From Dryococelus australis (lineage: Eukaryota > Arthropoda > Insecta > Phasmatodea > Phasmatidae): DNA of 64,000 nucleotides. This document shows, piece after piece, positions 23,400 through 32,877 of this stretch; the first letter of the stretch is position 1; every line of letters starts with the position of its first letter. The position numbers were made by a program, and so were the translations under genes. The notes beneath the pieces were generated by a model, which worked only from the letters and a program-made list of their open reading frames with translations, did not search any database and was not told the origin of the DNA. The stretch spans positions 301,049,466 to 301,113,465 of the forward strand of contig CM057009.1 in assembly GCA_029891345.1 (NCBI GenBank). The letters are read 5' to 3'.

Positions 23400-24970
23400 T
23401 GATTTATGTTTGGTGAATTAATGGGGTGTTTTTTGGTTCAGCATAATGTTTAATGTTCGCCAGGTGAATTAAGTTGACATGATTGGGTTCACTTTGTCTT
23501 TCCAACCATGACATGACTTCATTAATATTGTGGATTTCTTGGTTCAATGCTTGGAGATTCCATTTGTTCCCCTTCACTATCACATTCATTGTCGTCATCA
23601 TCATTACTATTGTTCTGTATGGCAGTGATAATGTCTTGCTCATAAACAGTCTGGGAAACAGACTCACTACTGTCACAGTCAGCCCAGATCACCAGGTCTT
23701 CCAAAGTCATGCTGTAGTATAGAATATGAGGTGCGGATTGTACATCGCTGTCAATAATTCCCAGAAATGTTTCATCACTATCAGAGTTCTTCCTCTCACT
23801 AACGGCAGAAGAACAACTTTTCAAGCAATGCTGAATGGTTGTGTGACTCACACTTTCCCACGGTAGTCCTATGGAATACATCACACCCTTGAGTTTGACT
23901 GATTTTATTTAAACCTCCATTTCATCATTAGAGTCTACTAATGTGCTTAGCAGTTCTTGGCGATAGTGTGCTTTGAATGCTGTTATAATACCCTGGTGTA
24001 GTAGCTGGATAAGTGCGAAAGTTTTTTTTGACAAAAATCTAACTTTTGTTTTTCATCCCTCGACTGCAGTAAATCAGCTAATGGATGTCCTAGGTATGGT
24101 GAAATATCAATAAAGATTATTCTTCTCTCTTAAGTGACAACAGGTGGCTTCTCACTAATGGAACAAAACATATATTGAACTACTTGGAAAATATTTCACC
24201 AGTCATCCAGGCATTTTTTTGTGTGCATGTACGTAACAGGCAACGACTTCTTGTTTACATGCTTGAAGCACCTTATACTTTGACTTTTCCAACACAGCAG
24301 GGTTTAAGTTTGTGATGACCTGATTTGGTGGTTGCAAAAACAAGAGTAAATCACCCCTTGTTCTGTTTAAATACCAACTTATTTAATGGAATTTTGGAAC
24401 TCTTAAGATTTTGTAGGAAGCAGCCAAACATATAAAGCAGTTTGTCATAGTTATACACTTGATCATAGGGCAAACTTTTATCACCCATTACTTTTTGCAG
24501 TTCTGCAGGAAAGTGTTTTTGCAGACAAAGTGTCACAGGACCATGCTTGACCTATGATACTTGCCTGACTTATTCTGTGGAAAGCTTTCCGTCAGAAAAC
24601 AACCCATTTGAAGCTTTGTAGACAATGTTGCCAAGCAAATCATTGTGGAATTTCACAACCTGAGCTTTCAAAATAGGTCCAGATAATGGTACACCTTTTA
24701 CTTGTTTTATCAAAAACCTCCTGTAAATGCAATCATCCAGTTCAATGTCTTCTCCTAGAGTGGCTTTTTATTGCAGCCCTACATTAGTTTCACAAACATC
24801 CACAAAACATCATAGTTTATGTTCCTCTTAAACCCACTCTCTGATCGTTCCTTTAGGGATACCGCACTCAAGTGATAAACTTGCATTAGTCTCTCCTTTT
24901 TTCACATGGTCAATTATTTTTTAATTTATCACCTACAAGATTTTATTTTTCTGCAACATCACACCATGCA
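23400..24970 (-). pseudogene. Tigger/pogo-type transposase relic
   Basis: Minus strand. An N-terminal helix-turn-helix part (about 24800-24960: IDHVKKGETNASLSLECGI and KGTIRGW) is followed by a CENP-B-type DNA-binding part (GVPLSGPILKAQ, about 24690; NGLFSDGKL, about 24590). The DDE region follows, with a YNYDKLL box (usually YNxDEt) at 24450 and IQLLHQGIITAFKAHYRQ (about 23970-24030; usually IQPxDQGII). The acidic tail ends near 23522. The frame is broken many times and the first catalytic acidic pair is changed. It abuts the truncated copia integrase at about 25030. Only its N-terminal part survives in the right unit. Confidence 0.7.
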
Positions 24971-25029
24971 AATAAAACTGAACATGGACTACAAACATTA
25001 TTGGCTTCACTAAATCACAGTCCACAATG

Positions 25030-25860
25030 GCAAATTTCTAAGTAAGTTGTGACACCACTACTTTCATCTCTTTCAAATGGCACCCAACGGCGGAAGAGAG
25101 AATGACCACTCCCACCACCCACTCCATAAACACTACATTTCTTGAGATATCTATCTTTCTCTGGTAGTGTACATACATCCTATATGCCTTCGAGTTTTCT
25201 TGATATCCCACAAACAATCCTTTTCTAATGTAAACATCAGATCCAAATACTTGAAACTCTGTGATGCCAGCCTCTGAATTAAACCATAGTTCATGTGTAG
25301 TCTTTTCCTTCACAGAACTTATGCCTGTCCTGTTGAGAACACATACACAGCAGTATTAACTGCTTCAGCCCACTAAGTTTTATAGAAATTTTTTGCTTCT
25401 AGCATGGTTCTGTGGCTGCTTCGAAGACTGTTCTTATTTCCCGCTCTACCTTTCTGTTCTGTTCTGAGCAGTAGAGCACCGACTTCTGATGGTGTATACC
25501 TAGCTCTTCTATTTGTTTTCCCATTTCTCAACTCTCCAATTCTCTGCATCATTCCCTGTTCTTAGAACTTTTACAGAATTACCTGCATCCTTTTGTGCTA
25601 GGGTAAGGAAACTCTTAATTTTTTCTTTAGCCTCCGACTTGCACTTCAGAAAATACACAATCTTGTACTTTGAAAATCATCTTTTAATAACAAAAAATAT
25701 CTTGAACCACCCAATGATGCAGTCTTCATAGGACCACCGATATCCACATGTACATTTCCACACGTCTCACTGGTTTTGTTATCACACAAATAAAATATTA
25801 TTTCTGGAATAAATAACACATCTGTTATCTCAGCCACATACCATGAGTCACCATCAAAAG
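25030..25860 (-). pseudogene. Copia (Ty1) integrase relic, left copy
   Basis: Minus strand. IGGPMKTASLGGSRYFLLLKDD (about 25680-25740) is the first catalytic region. Then come a decayed NGxxER region, WAEAVNTAVYVLNRTG (about 25330-25380), THELWF, VFGSDVYIRKGLFVGYQ, and a C-terminal VVFMEW at about 25110. This is the Ty1/copia integrase order. Reverse transcriptase and RNase H, which should follow, are absent; a Tigger relic starts there instead. Frameshifts split the gene. Confidence 0.75.
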
Positions 25861-26432
25861 CCTCGACACGAACTATCATAATTCCGTCATCTACCAATGT
25901 TGACCCATCACCAATCATTATTTGTTTTTCTTAGTCCAAAGTACTTAAGTATGAAAACAGGTTTCTTTGGGCATACATGTGTTCTGATTCTCCACTGTCA
26001 ATGTACCAACTCTGGCAAACCACACTTTCACTCAACATTGCGCAATTATAGAGGCTTTCACGTTGCTCCCTTTATTACGATATGCATTGTTAAGAGAGAC
26101 ACTAGAGCTATTTTCCTTCCCTAACCTCACTCTGCAGTCTTTAATAACATTACCGGGTTTCTTGCAATAAAAACAAAGAGATTTTGCTCCATCATAACAT
26201 GATCTTGGTTTCTTTTTGAAGCAAGCTACTTTTGTGGGGCCAGGTTTCCCACAACTGTAACACTTAACTTGGTTAGGCTTACCTTGTCTTTGAGAAAACA
26301 GAGCATTCTCATGGCTGCCTTTGCCAGAAACACGCTCTTCTTCTATTTACAGGTGTGCCGTTAACTCCGACAGTTTCTGATCCTTCGTTGACACTGATTC
26401 CCAAGCCGTCACAAAATGCCTGTATGGCTCTG
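25861..26432 (-). pseudogene. Copia gag C-terminus, zinc knuckle and protease relic, left copy
   Basis: Minus strand. The gag C-terminal part with an ELTAHL box is followed by a CCHC zinc knuckle at about 26210-26270 (CYSCGKPG, later cysteine) and then the protease (a WYIDSG box near 26005; DSGxS is the copia-type active site). In the right copy (58982-59574) the same parts are open. It is separated from the gag N-terminus (29042-29281) by gypsy B inserted exactly after GCAAT at 26433-26437. Confidence 0.75.
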
Positions 26433-26437
26433 GCAAT
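26433..26437. repeat. 5-bp target duplication GCAAT, left side of gypsy B
   Basis: GCAAT here and at 29037-29041 directly flank the gypsy B LTRs within copia gag. The same pair occurs in the right unit at 59571-59575 and 63864-63868. Five bases is a usual target duplication for LTR elements. Confidence 0.8.
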
Positions 26438-26566
26438 TTTTATGTTCGGGAATAATATCAAAACAGATCTCGTGATACACAAACATTTTTATTCAAAACA
26501 CACTCCAAGCTCTCAAAACCTCCATCTTGGACACACAACCTCGCACTCCAGGGTGCCAACATAACA
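26438..26566 (-). repeat. 3' LTR of gypsy B, left copy
   Basis: 129 bp, aligned end to end with the 5' LTR at 28912-29036; both end with ccaacayaaca on the + strand. The interior is well conserved (attcaaaacacactccaagc), while the outer terminus has decayed (TTTT for TGTT on the + strand). A minus-strand polypurine tract (reverse complement of ctttcctctcttctct, 26570-26585) sits just inside, where second-strand priming is expected. Confidence 0.8.
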
Positions 26567-27499
26567 CTACTTTCCTCTCTTCTCTAGACCTAACAGTGGT
26601 TCCTGCGTACAACTACATTGGCTTACAAGATCTCTTTATGCAACATACAAAATCCAGTTCTTTCCACAACAGTAAACTGATACAACTCATGACAACAGAA
26701 ACAATATTTCTTTTTAATAACACTTTGTTAGTTACCTAGGAATGTGCTCTTACTCTACATAGGCCAAAAAACCAACAATTAAATTACATCATGGTACAGA
26801 TTACACAAAGTGATAGAACATACTAACAATGCTACTTTTCATTAGTTACCTTGGAACATACACTTAAATTTCATAGGCCATCAACCCACAGTTAAATTAC
26901 TTAATGGTAAGTTTACACAAAGAGATACAAAATACCTTATTACACAAAGAGATACAAAATACATTAATCAAACAAGGTGGGTGAATATAGTGCAGGAGTG
27001 CGGATCCTGCGTCCCCACCTGGAAACTCTGTGAGTTATCTGATCTTCATCATGGGGATACCCACAAAATCCTTCAACCTTCTCCTCCTCTTCTGAGCTCT
27101 GTCCATCATGACGACATGCGATTTCTGGCTCAGTCTGACATCTCTGATAAACAGCTGATGTTGCACTGTGAAAAATGGTTTGAGTATTTTGTTGGAGCAA
27201 TAGTGTGGCCAGCCATTTTCACATACCTTGATGACTTTGCTTAGCACCTGATCCTTTTTTGATTCTTGTGCCACCTTGCCCGGAGAGACCTACGACGTAG
27301 TGAGGTAGAGGAAGTTGCACTCGTTAACTCCAACTGGAGTAGTACTGGGCAAACGTAACATTGCATCTGCCTGGGAAATATGTTGGCCCTTCTTGTAAAC
27401 AATTGAATAATTTTATGTAGATAAGATCACAGCCCAACCTAGTATGAGTGAGGAAGCCATGTGGGGAAGTTTTTTGCATCCGAAAACAAGGACATCAGA

Positions 27500-28500
27500 G
27501 GCTGGTGATCACTGACAATAGTGAAGAGGTGACCACATAAATATTTTTGGAAATTTTTTTCATCAAATAATACAGCTTATGTCTCTTATCCAGCAGACTC
27601 TAATTTCTCTGGGCTGTGGCCAGCATTGCAGATTCAAATGCAATTGGACACTTGTATTCCATCAATTACGTGGCTTACCACTGCTACTACTCCATATACA
27701 GAACTATCTACGTGCAGCACAATCTCTTTAGTTCGTCCATAATCAACCACCAATGCTTTTTTGGAAAGGAGTGTTTTTCTTTTGTTGAAGGCTAATTCTC
27801 ACTCAGACGTCCAGACCCATGGAACATCTTTGTGTAACAGGTTGTGGAGAGGTTCAAGCAGATCTGGACACACAGGAAAAAATTGTCTATAGTAGTTCAA
27901 CAAAGACATATATGATTTTAACTGAGTGGTATCTGTAGGTGCGGTAGTAGCCATGATTTTCTCGGTCTTCCATTTTGTGGGCGATTTTCAATTTCCAGAA
28001 AACTGGAGCCCTAAGAAATCCAGAGAACTCACAAAAAACTCAGACTTATCTGTGTTGATCTTCACATTGTAAGTATCCAACTGAGCAAGTACTTAATTTA
28101 AATTCTTTGCACATTCTTGTCTATCTTTTCCTCCAATCATTATGTCATAAAAATAATCAGCTCCATTTGCTATTTCAAACAGGATAGACTCAATAAATGA
28201 TTGGAAAATAGCTGGGGCAGAAACTAGGCCAAACACTAGTCTGTTAAACCGATACAAACAGTTTATGGTATTGATAGTTAAGAGCACCCTACAAGACTCA
28301 TCACCTTCCAGCTGTTAGTATGCCTGGGTGAGATCCAGATGGCAGAACACCTGACACCCTACAAAATTTGTTGAAAATAAAATCTGCTCTAGAAAAGGGA
28401 TACTGGTCAACTAGTAAATGAGGATTTACAGTTGTTTTAAGATCCACACACAGCCAAATCTGGCCTGACTTCTTTGGCACCACTACGATGGGACTGCTCT
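27500..28500 (-). pseudogene. Reverse transcriptase and RNase H relic, gypsy B left copy
   Basis: Minus strand. VPKKSGQIWLCVDLKTT (28430-28480), FNRLVFGLVSAPAIFQ (about 28195-28245) and a degraded catalytic loop YFYDIM (usually YxDDI, first aspartate lost) near 28140. Then come the connection and RNase H (KALVVDYG; LHVDSSVYG, about 27700-27760). Stops occur throughout. Confidence 0.75.
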
Positions 28501-28895
28501 GATAACATAACAGAAGCCAATCTATCTCTCAACGGTTCCTCCAAAAAATCCCCGTACCGAGGACTTTAATAAGACTGTCTATACACTCCTTAAAAGTGAC
28601 TTCACCCAGTGACTTTGGACTTATTTGAGTCTTTGGTTATGCCTAATACTAATACCTTACCATTTTCTTTAGTATCCACCACCTTGAAATTTTAATTTAG
28701 TAGTTCAACGTTATTCTCAAATGGTTCTGTGCCTTGCAGAAATGTAGGTATTGCTAGGCAGTTTGACAGCATGTCCAAATAATCTCCATAGGCTAGAAAT
28801 TTGACGTAACAATGTCACCCGACCACGAGATTGTAGGTAAACTTAGTTGCCGCGAAAACTGTCAGTAATTACCTCGAACAAGTCTTCGAGGATCA

Positions 28896-28909
28896 CATCC
28901 TCGTCGCCA
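28896..28909 (-). other. Primer-binding site of gypsy B, tRNA-Ser type (left copy)
   Basis: The plus strand reads catcctcgtcgcca, identical to the 3' end (with CCA) of eukaryotic tRNA-Ser(GCU). On the element strand this is TGGCGACGAGGATG, two bases after the 5' LTR. The right copy (63717-63732) extends the match to 16 bases with one mismatch. Confidence 0.8.
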
Positions 28910-28911
28910 CA

Positions 28912-29036
28912 TGTTATTTTCTGGAATAATAAATAAACACATCTCGTGATAAACGTATTTATTCAAAACACACTCCAAGCTCTCAACACAGCCATCTTGG
29001 CCACACAACCTTGCACTCCATGGTGCCAACACAACA
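28912..29036 (-). repeat. 5' LTR of gypsy B, left copy
   Basis: 125 bp, TGTT...AACA termini, followed outside by GCAAT (29037-29041) and inside by the tRNA-Ser primer site. It is visibly diverged from the 3' LTR (about 15-20%), so the insertion is old relative to the duplication. Confidence 0.8.
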
Positions 29037-29041
29037 GCAAT

Positions 29042-29281
29042 TACACTAGTATTTTTGTCATTAACATTTGTTGCGACAGTTTCTCCCCGTTTTGCTTCAG
29101 ACGAGATGCCAACTCTTGTAGCTTGTGAAATTCCATTTTCAACATCACGTTTTAAATCCTTCCCGGAAATTAGATCAAAAAATCCTATTGACTTCAGAAT
29201 AACTGTTATTTGGAACTTCCACACACTCCAGTTCCTTTCATTCAACAACTTAATACAGTTGTTTGACTCCATGATGGGCAC
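29042..29281 (-). pseudogene. Copia gag N-terminus, left copy
   Basis: Starts at ATG 29281 (minus) and runs into gypsy B. It has the gag N-terminal pattern of copia elements (LNERNWSVWKFQI, then a GFFDLISG box), with about 80 codons before the gypsy B insertion point. Upstream are a short leader, the primer site and the LTR. The rest of gag is beyond gypsy B at 26190-26432. Confidence 0.7.
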
Positions 29282-29383
29282 TAAACCACAACCTCACGGT
29301 CTTTAACCAACTTTTAAAACAACTGATAATCACCGACAAAGTAAAAACACTGTGACACTTATTCAAGAACACAGGCTCAATCT

Positions 29384-29397
29384 CTGGGCCCATAACC
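29384..29397 (-). other. Copia primer-binding site (half tRNA-iMet)
   Basis: The minus strand reads GGTTATGGGCCCAG directly after the LTR end. This is the classic copia primer site, pairing with the anticodon-stem half of initiator tRNA-Met. It fixes the LTR boundary at 29398. Confidence 0.85.
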
Positions 29398-29586
29398 TGT
29401 TAAATAAGGCAATAGCGAAACTCTCTGGACATATTCGAACTTTACTATGCTTTATTGCACATCTTACTACACACAACATCTCTCCATCTTGTCAAAAAAC
29501 ATCAACAACAACAACAACATAACAGTTTTCCATAGTTAGCACTGCGTCACCTCACTAGATCAGTTTTCCATAGTGCCAACATAACA
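29398..29586 (-). repeat. 5' LTR of the copia element
   Basis: 189 bp bounded by TGTT...AACA and by the primer site. No matching 3' LTR was found near 22-25 kb, consistent with loss of the copia 3' half (RT, RNase H, LTR). An internal direct repeat gttttccatagt occurs twice (about 29526 and 29563). Confidence 0.8.
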
Positions 29587-29639
29587 TGTATTTAAGCTAA
29601 GAATTTTATTGCATCCAACAGTTTCTGATTACACCAATT

Positions 29640-30400
29640 TCTTTGGTCCTGATATCTAAAACTTCATGACACTTTTAGGAAAAGACATTTTTAATAATTT
29701 GTGGAAGTGGTCTTTAAAGTTACACAACTTTCACCTTTAATTGAAATAACATCACGCTTATCTTGGATCATTTATTCCCAATCTTTATACATCTCAACAT
29801 TTTCGGATATATTTTTCCATTTTACAAATAATACAAATCAGACAGTCACAGCAAAGAAATCTTTGGACACTAATGAGGAGATAATGTGTAATTTTCTTAA
29901 ATCTGCCTATATGTACTATGTAATATACATAGTCCACAAATGCAATGTTTAAAATTTTCCCCGGACTTGCATCTGAGACAATATGTAGGTCTAGTTATAC
30001 AACATTTGTGGGAAGTATATTTTTATATAATAATTTAAACACAGTACCATCACATTACTCCTTTTTACCCAAGAAATTCTGGCCATATGAATATTATTTC
30101 TCTTTGTTCTTTACCACTGTAAATGCAAAAGTTGTATTCCCAAACCTGTCTCATACAGCAACTTTCACTCAGGCAGGAGAGCAGAAGGGAAAATTTGTGG
30201 AAAATCGAATGATAGGCCTTAGTGTAATTATTTAGCATAACCGTTTCTTCAAATTTATGACAATCTATATAAAACCTTTTAGTCCTTACTTGTGAATTTT
30301 CAGTGTTGTTTAAATTTGTTCTTCCATTATTGTGTTGTTTCATTCTGAAGTGATGAGATACTTCCTCACACATTAAAATAAAACTTCTACTCACGGTTTT
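29640..30400 (-). pseudogene. piggyBac-type transposase relic
   Basis: Minus strand. YNFCIYSGKEQ (about 30108-30140) matches the conserved piggyBac block around the IYTGK strand. About 150-300 bases on come degraded equivalents of the DNF-T-S and GTxRKNR blocks, and then QDKRDV near 29760 (usually WxDKRxV, carrying a catalytic aspartate). Spacing fits the family, but the frame is heavily shifted. It lies directly outside the copia LTR, and its terminal repeats and TTAA sites were not identified. Confidence 0.5.
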
Positions 30401-30539
30401 CCAATGCGATTACTATAATGTGTATTAAATAAATTCCTGTAGTACTCGTATTTAACTATTAAATTTAATTCTCTCTGATCTCATGCTTCCTCCAAGGCAT
30501 AAAAATGTTTCTCAAAAGTATTTCTGTAAAAACAGTTTG

Positions 30540-31400
30540 TAAATTACTATTAAATTTTACTCTTCACTTAAATAGCACACTTTCCATCCTGAACCAAAGG
30601 GAGAGAGAAGTCTTGCATGGAAATGTGCAAATGTGATCATGTATCTTCTCATGCCACACCTTTCCATCACTTCTATGAAAATTGAAATATTTATCATGTT
30701 TTTCGCTGGGTGAGTCACCATTATGCAATATTTTGGATACATGCCTAAAAGTTGTACTTCCGATTTCGAAAACGCTAACATATGCTTCATGATACACAAT
30801 AAATATCTCAACACTTAGTGAGTGTACCCTGATAACATTTGGTAGCTTAATTGATGAATGGCATCGTATACTGTAACAATAAAAGGGAAGACGTTTGTGT
30901 TGCTCATAAAAAAACATTGTAACAATGTGAAATAGCAATGATTAATGTACCTTATAAATGTATGATGTAAGGCATATAGAAGTTGATTTTTCATCAATAT
31001 ACCTATGCTTCGTTGGATGGCTGCTTTGAATTTTGCTCGGAATAAACATTTTGTCCAAGTAACACACCTAAAAGACTTATCAGTTAGCTTGCAAAATTCA
31101 CCCAGATATACCATTTGGCTAACAACCACATCTGTAAAAGCATTCACAAATAAACTTATTGTAATGATGTCATGTGCCTCCTCATGACACTCCTCCAGAG
31201 ACAGCCTGGGATTGCCTCTCTTGAAGATGCCATACTCCAAAGATCTAAAGAGCACATGTCAAAGAGTACTCAAAGGATAGTGTAAGCTCTCTCTATGGAT
31301 CACAACATTGTCTGGCATGTTATTCATGAGTACCTACTGTATCCATACCACCTCCAGATGGTCCATAGTATGATGTTCAGCCATAGCTCTTGCAGGAGAT
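30540..31400 (-). pseudogene. Unidentified coding-like block, broken
   Basis: The minus strand carries a 146-codon open frame (30815-31255) continuing in two overlapping frames to about 30557, with protein-like composition (GNPRLSLEECHEEAHD; GDSPSEKHDKYFNFHRSDG). Similar coding character extends upstream to about 31400 through a stop. I do not recognise the family. It could be a retrocopy of a host gene or an unfamiliar transposase. Stops and frame changes make it non-functional as read. Confidence 0.35.
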
Positions 31401-32781
31401 TACCTGGTTACTGGGTGTGGTTTTGAAGTTTTGCATGGTGGGTGTGTCGCAGTAATTGGTAATGAAATGTAGCTCCTTAATTTCCTGTCTGAGTGTATTT
31501 GTATACTTGTGTGCATTTCCATATAAATACCTTACACCACACAGATATTCACAAATCTATGTTAGCTTATCTAGGATGTGACTCAATTCATATTACACAC
31601 GGCAAGGGCTTGAAAGGGAGATTGACTATAAAACATTTAGCATAGGAATCCATGTCTGGAAGTACCGCTTCCCCACAACAAGACAAAAACCAACACACAT
31701 GGACATGTCCCAACTCTGCGGCATCAATGATCAGAGCACAGTACGTCATTCAATAATGATAACCTGATATCAGATGTCTGCAAACCGTCATGTATGCTAT
31801 TCACTGCTTTCACCAAGCAGTTTGTCTTGTAGCAGTGCCTTGCTGTTGAACATGATCAACCATATGTATCAAGAGTACGCTAACATGTTGTTAGTGTACA
31901 TCATAGTGATATGTAACGGGAGGGCTTCACGTTAGCTGTATCAGGCATTTTTTCACACCAGCAGACACATTTTGCACAACATCTTTGTAAGCATTTATCG
32001 CCGGATCTCAGAATCAGGTAAATTCACTGCCAGTAGGGCTAATAGTGGTGCAGAATACCCACTCCTGATCTGACCGTACTCCAATTTAAATAATTAATAT
32101 ATTTTTTCCTCTGACTCATTTTGAACTTTGTGTGTAACAATTTTTTATGCTCCATATTTTGAAACCTTGTGTAAAGAGCTGTGGTCATGATTCATATTTT
32201 GAAGCTTTTGTATAATCATTTTGGAGCCCTTATTTAATGATCTTTGATTACGATGTATGTCTCAAGAAATTATTTAAATTTGATGGTGCAGCCTTTTGTA
32301 ATTTTCTATGATGAAATATACTATTGAAAAGAGAGTTTTGTTCTAATCATTTGTACTTGGCACACTATTATGTGATTTTTCGGTTCTTCTTAAATAAACC
32401 CCATTAAATTTAGCATACAAGAGTAGTATATTTGGCAGGGTTTGGACACAGGGATGCTAATATGCGAAGTGTGGAGACTTGTGGCCAAGTGATCATGTTT
32501 GATGATCTTAAATAGTTCATGAACATGAACACAGTACCCATGGTCCAAAAAATTTGAGAAATCTGCTAAAAAAAAAATATTAGAATAGGGCAAAAACATT
32601 CTGAAAAAAATTATTTTTGAATTTCTTATCCATGAAATCTGGTCAACCTATTAGTAATGATTGTTATATGAGCATAAAGAATGCAAAACACAAAATCTTT
32701 AAAATTTGGCAGAGTAATACTTTTAGTAATATTATTTACAATTATATTTATGTGTCTAAATATATTTTTTTTTTATTACAG
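31401..32781. other. Probable intron, no gene seen
   Basis: AT-rich. It ends with a long T tract and acceptor (ttttttttttattacag) at 32765-32781. Confidence 0.4.
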
Positions 32782-32877
32782 GCACAAGACCCATTATTGT
32801 GGAATCATTAGCAGATGCTCGTAGAGGCAAAAAGAAATTTCAAAAGGGTGAGCGACCAGTTGCAGAACCAAATGGGG
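32782..32877 (+). CDS. Candidate host-gene exon, 96 bp, phase 1-1
   Basis: Strong polypyrimidine tract and acceptor before it and donor gtaagt after it. It is open in phase 1 and joins in frame to the exon at 19742-19819, completing a glycine codon. It encodes 32 residues, basic in the middle (ADARRGKKKFQKGE), which looks like a nuclear-localisation-type stretch. A second good donor (gtgagc) lies inside at 32848 and would give a 66-bp exon in the same phase. The duplicate of this exon, if it exists, lies right of the window. Gene not recognised. Confidence 0.5.

Larger units (their letters stand above)
26438..29036 (-). mobile_element. Gypsy B (mag-like Ty3/gypsy) nested in copia gag, left copy
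   Basis: An LTR element of 2.6 kb with 125-129 bp LTRs, GCAAT target duplications and a tRNA-Ser primer site. It is shorter than its 4.3 kb duplicate (59576-63863) because of internal deletions: an integrase part (right 60265-61030), a gag to RT part (right 62242-63319) and smaller losses. Remaining minus-strand coding relics are RT and RNase H (27500-28500) and the integrase N-terminus (27035-27274). Short LTRs, tRNA-Ser primer and the integrase sequence of the duplicate point to the mag group, as an inference. Confidence 0.8.
1..29173 (+). repeat. Left copy of a large direct duplication
   Basis: Collinear with 46734-64000 in the same orientation. Matching blocks: 1-3064 with 46734-49815; 15399-22570 with 49858-56993; 22575-22690 with 57569-57688; 24330-29173 with 57700-64000. 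Block 3064-15399 and block 22690-24330 have no counterpart on the right. Identity varies from nearly perfect (15720-16130) to about 90% (1140-1400). The match continues up to both usable edges, so neither outer breakpoint is visible. It contains one candidate host exon (19742-19819). Tandem duplication is the simplest reading; a retained second haplotype in the assembly is the alternative. Confidence 0.9.
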
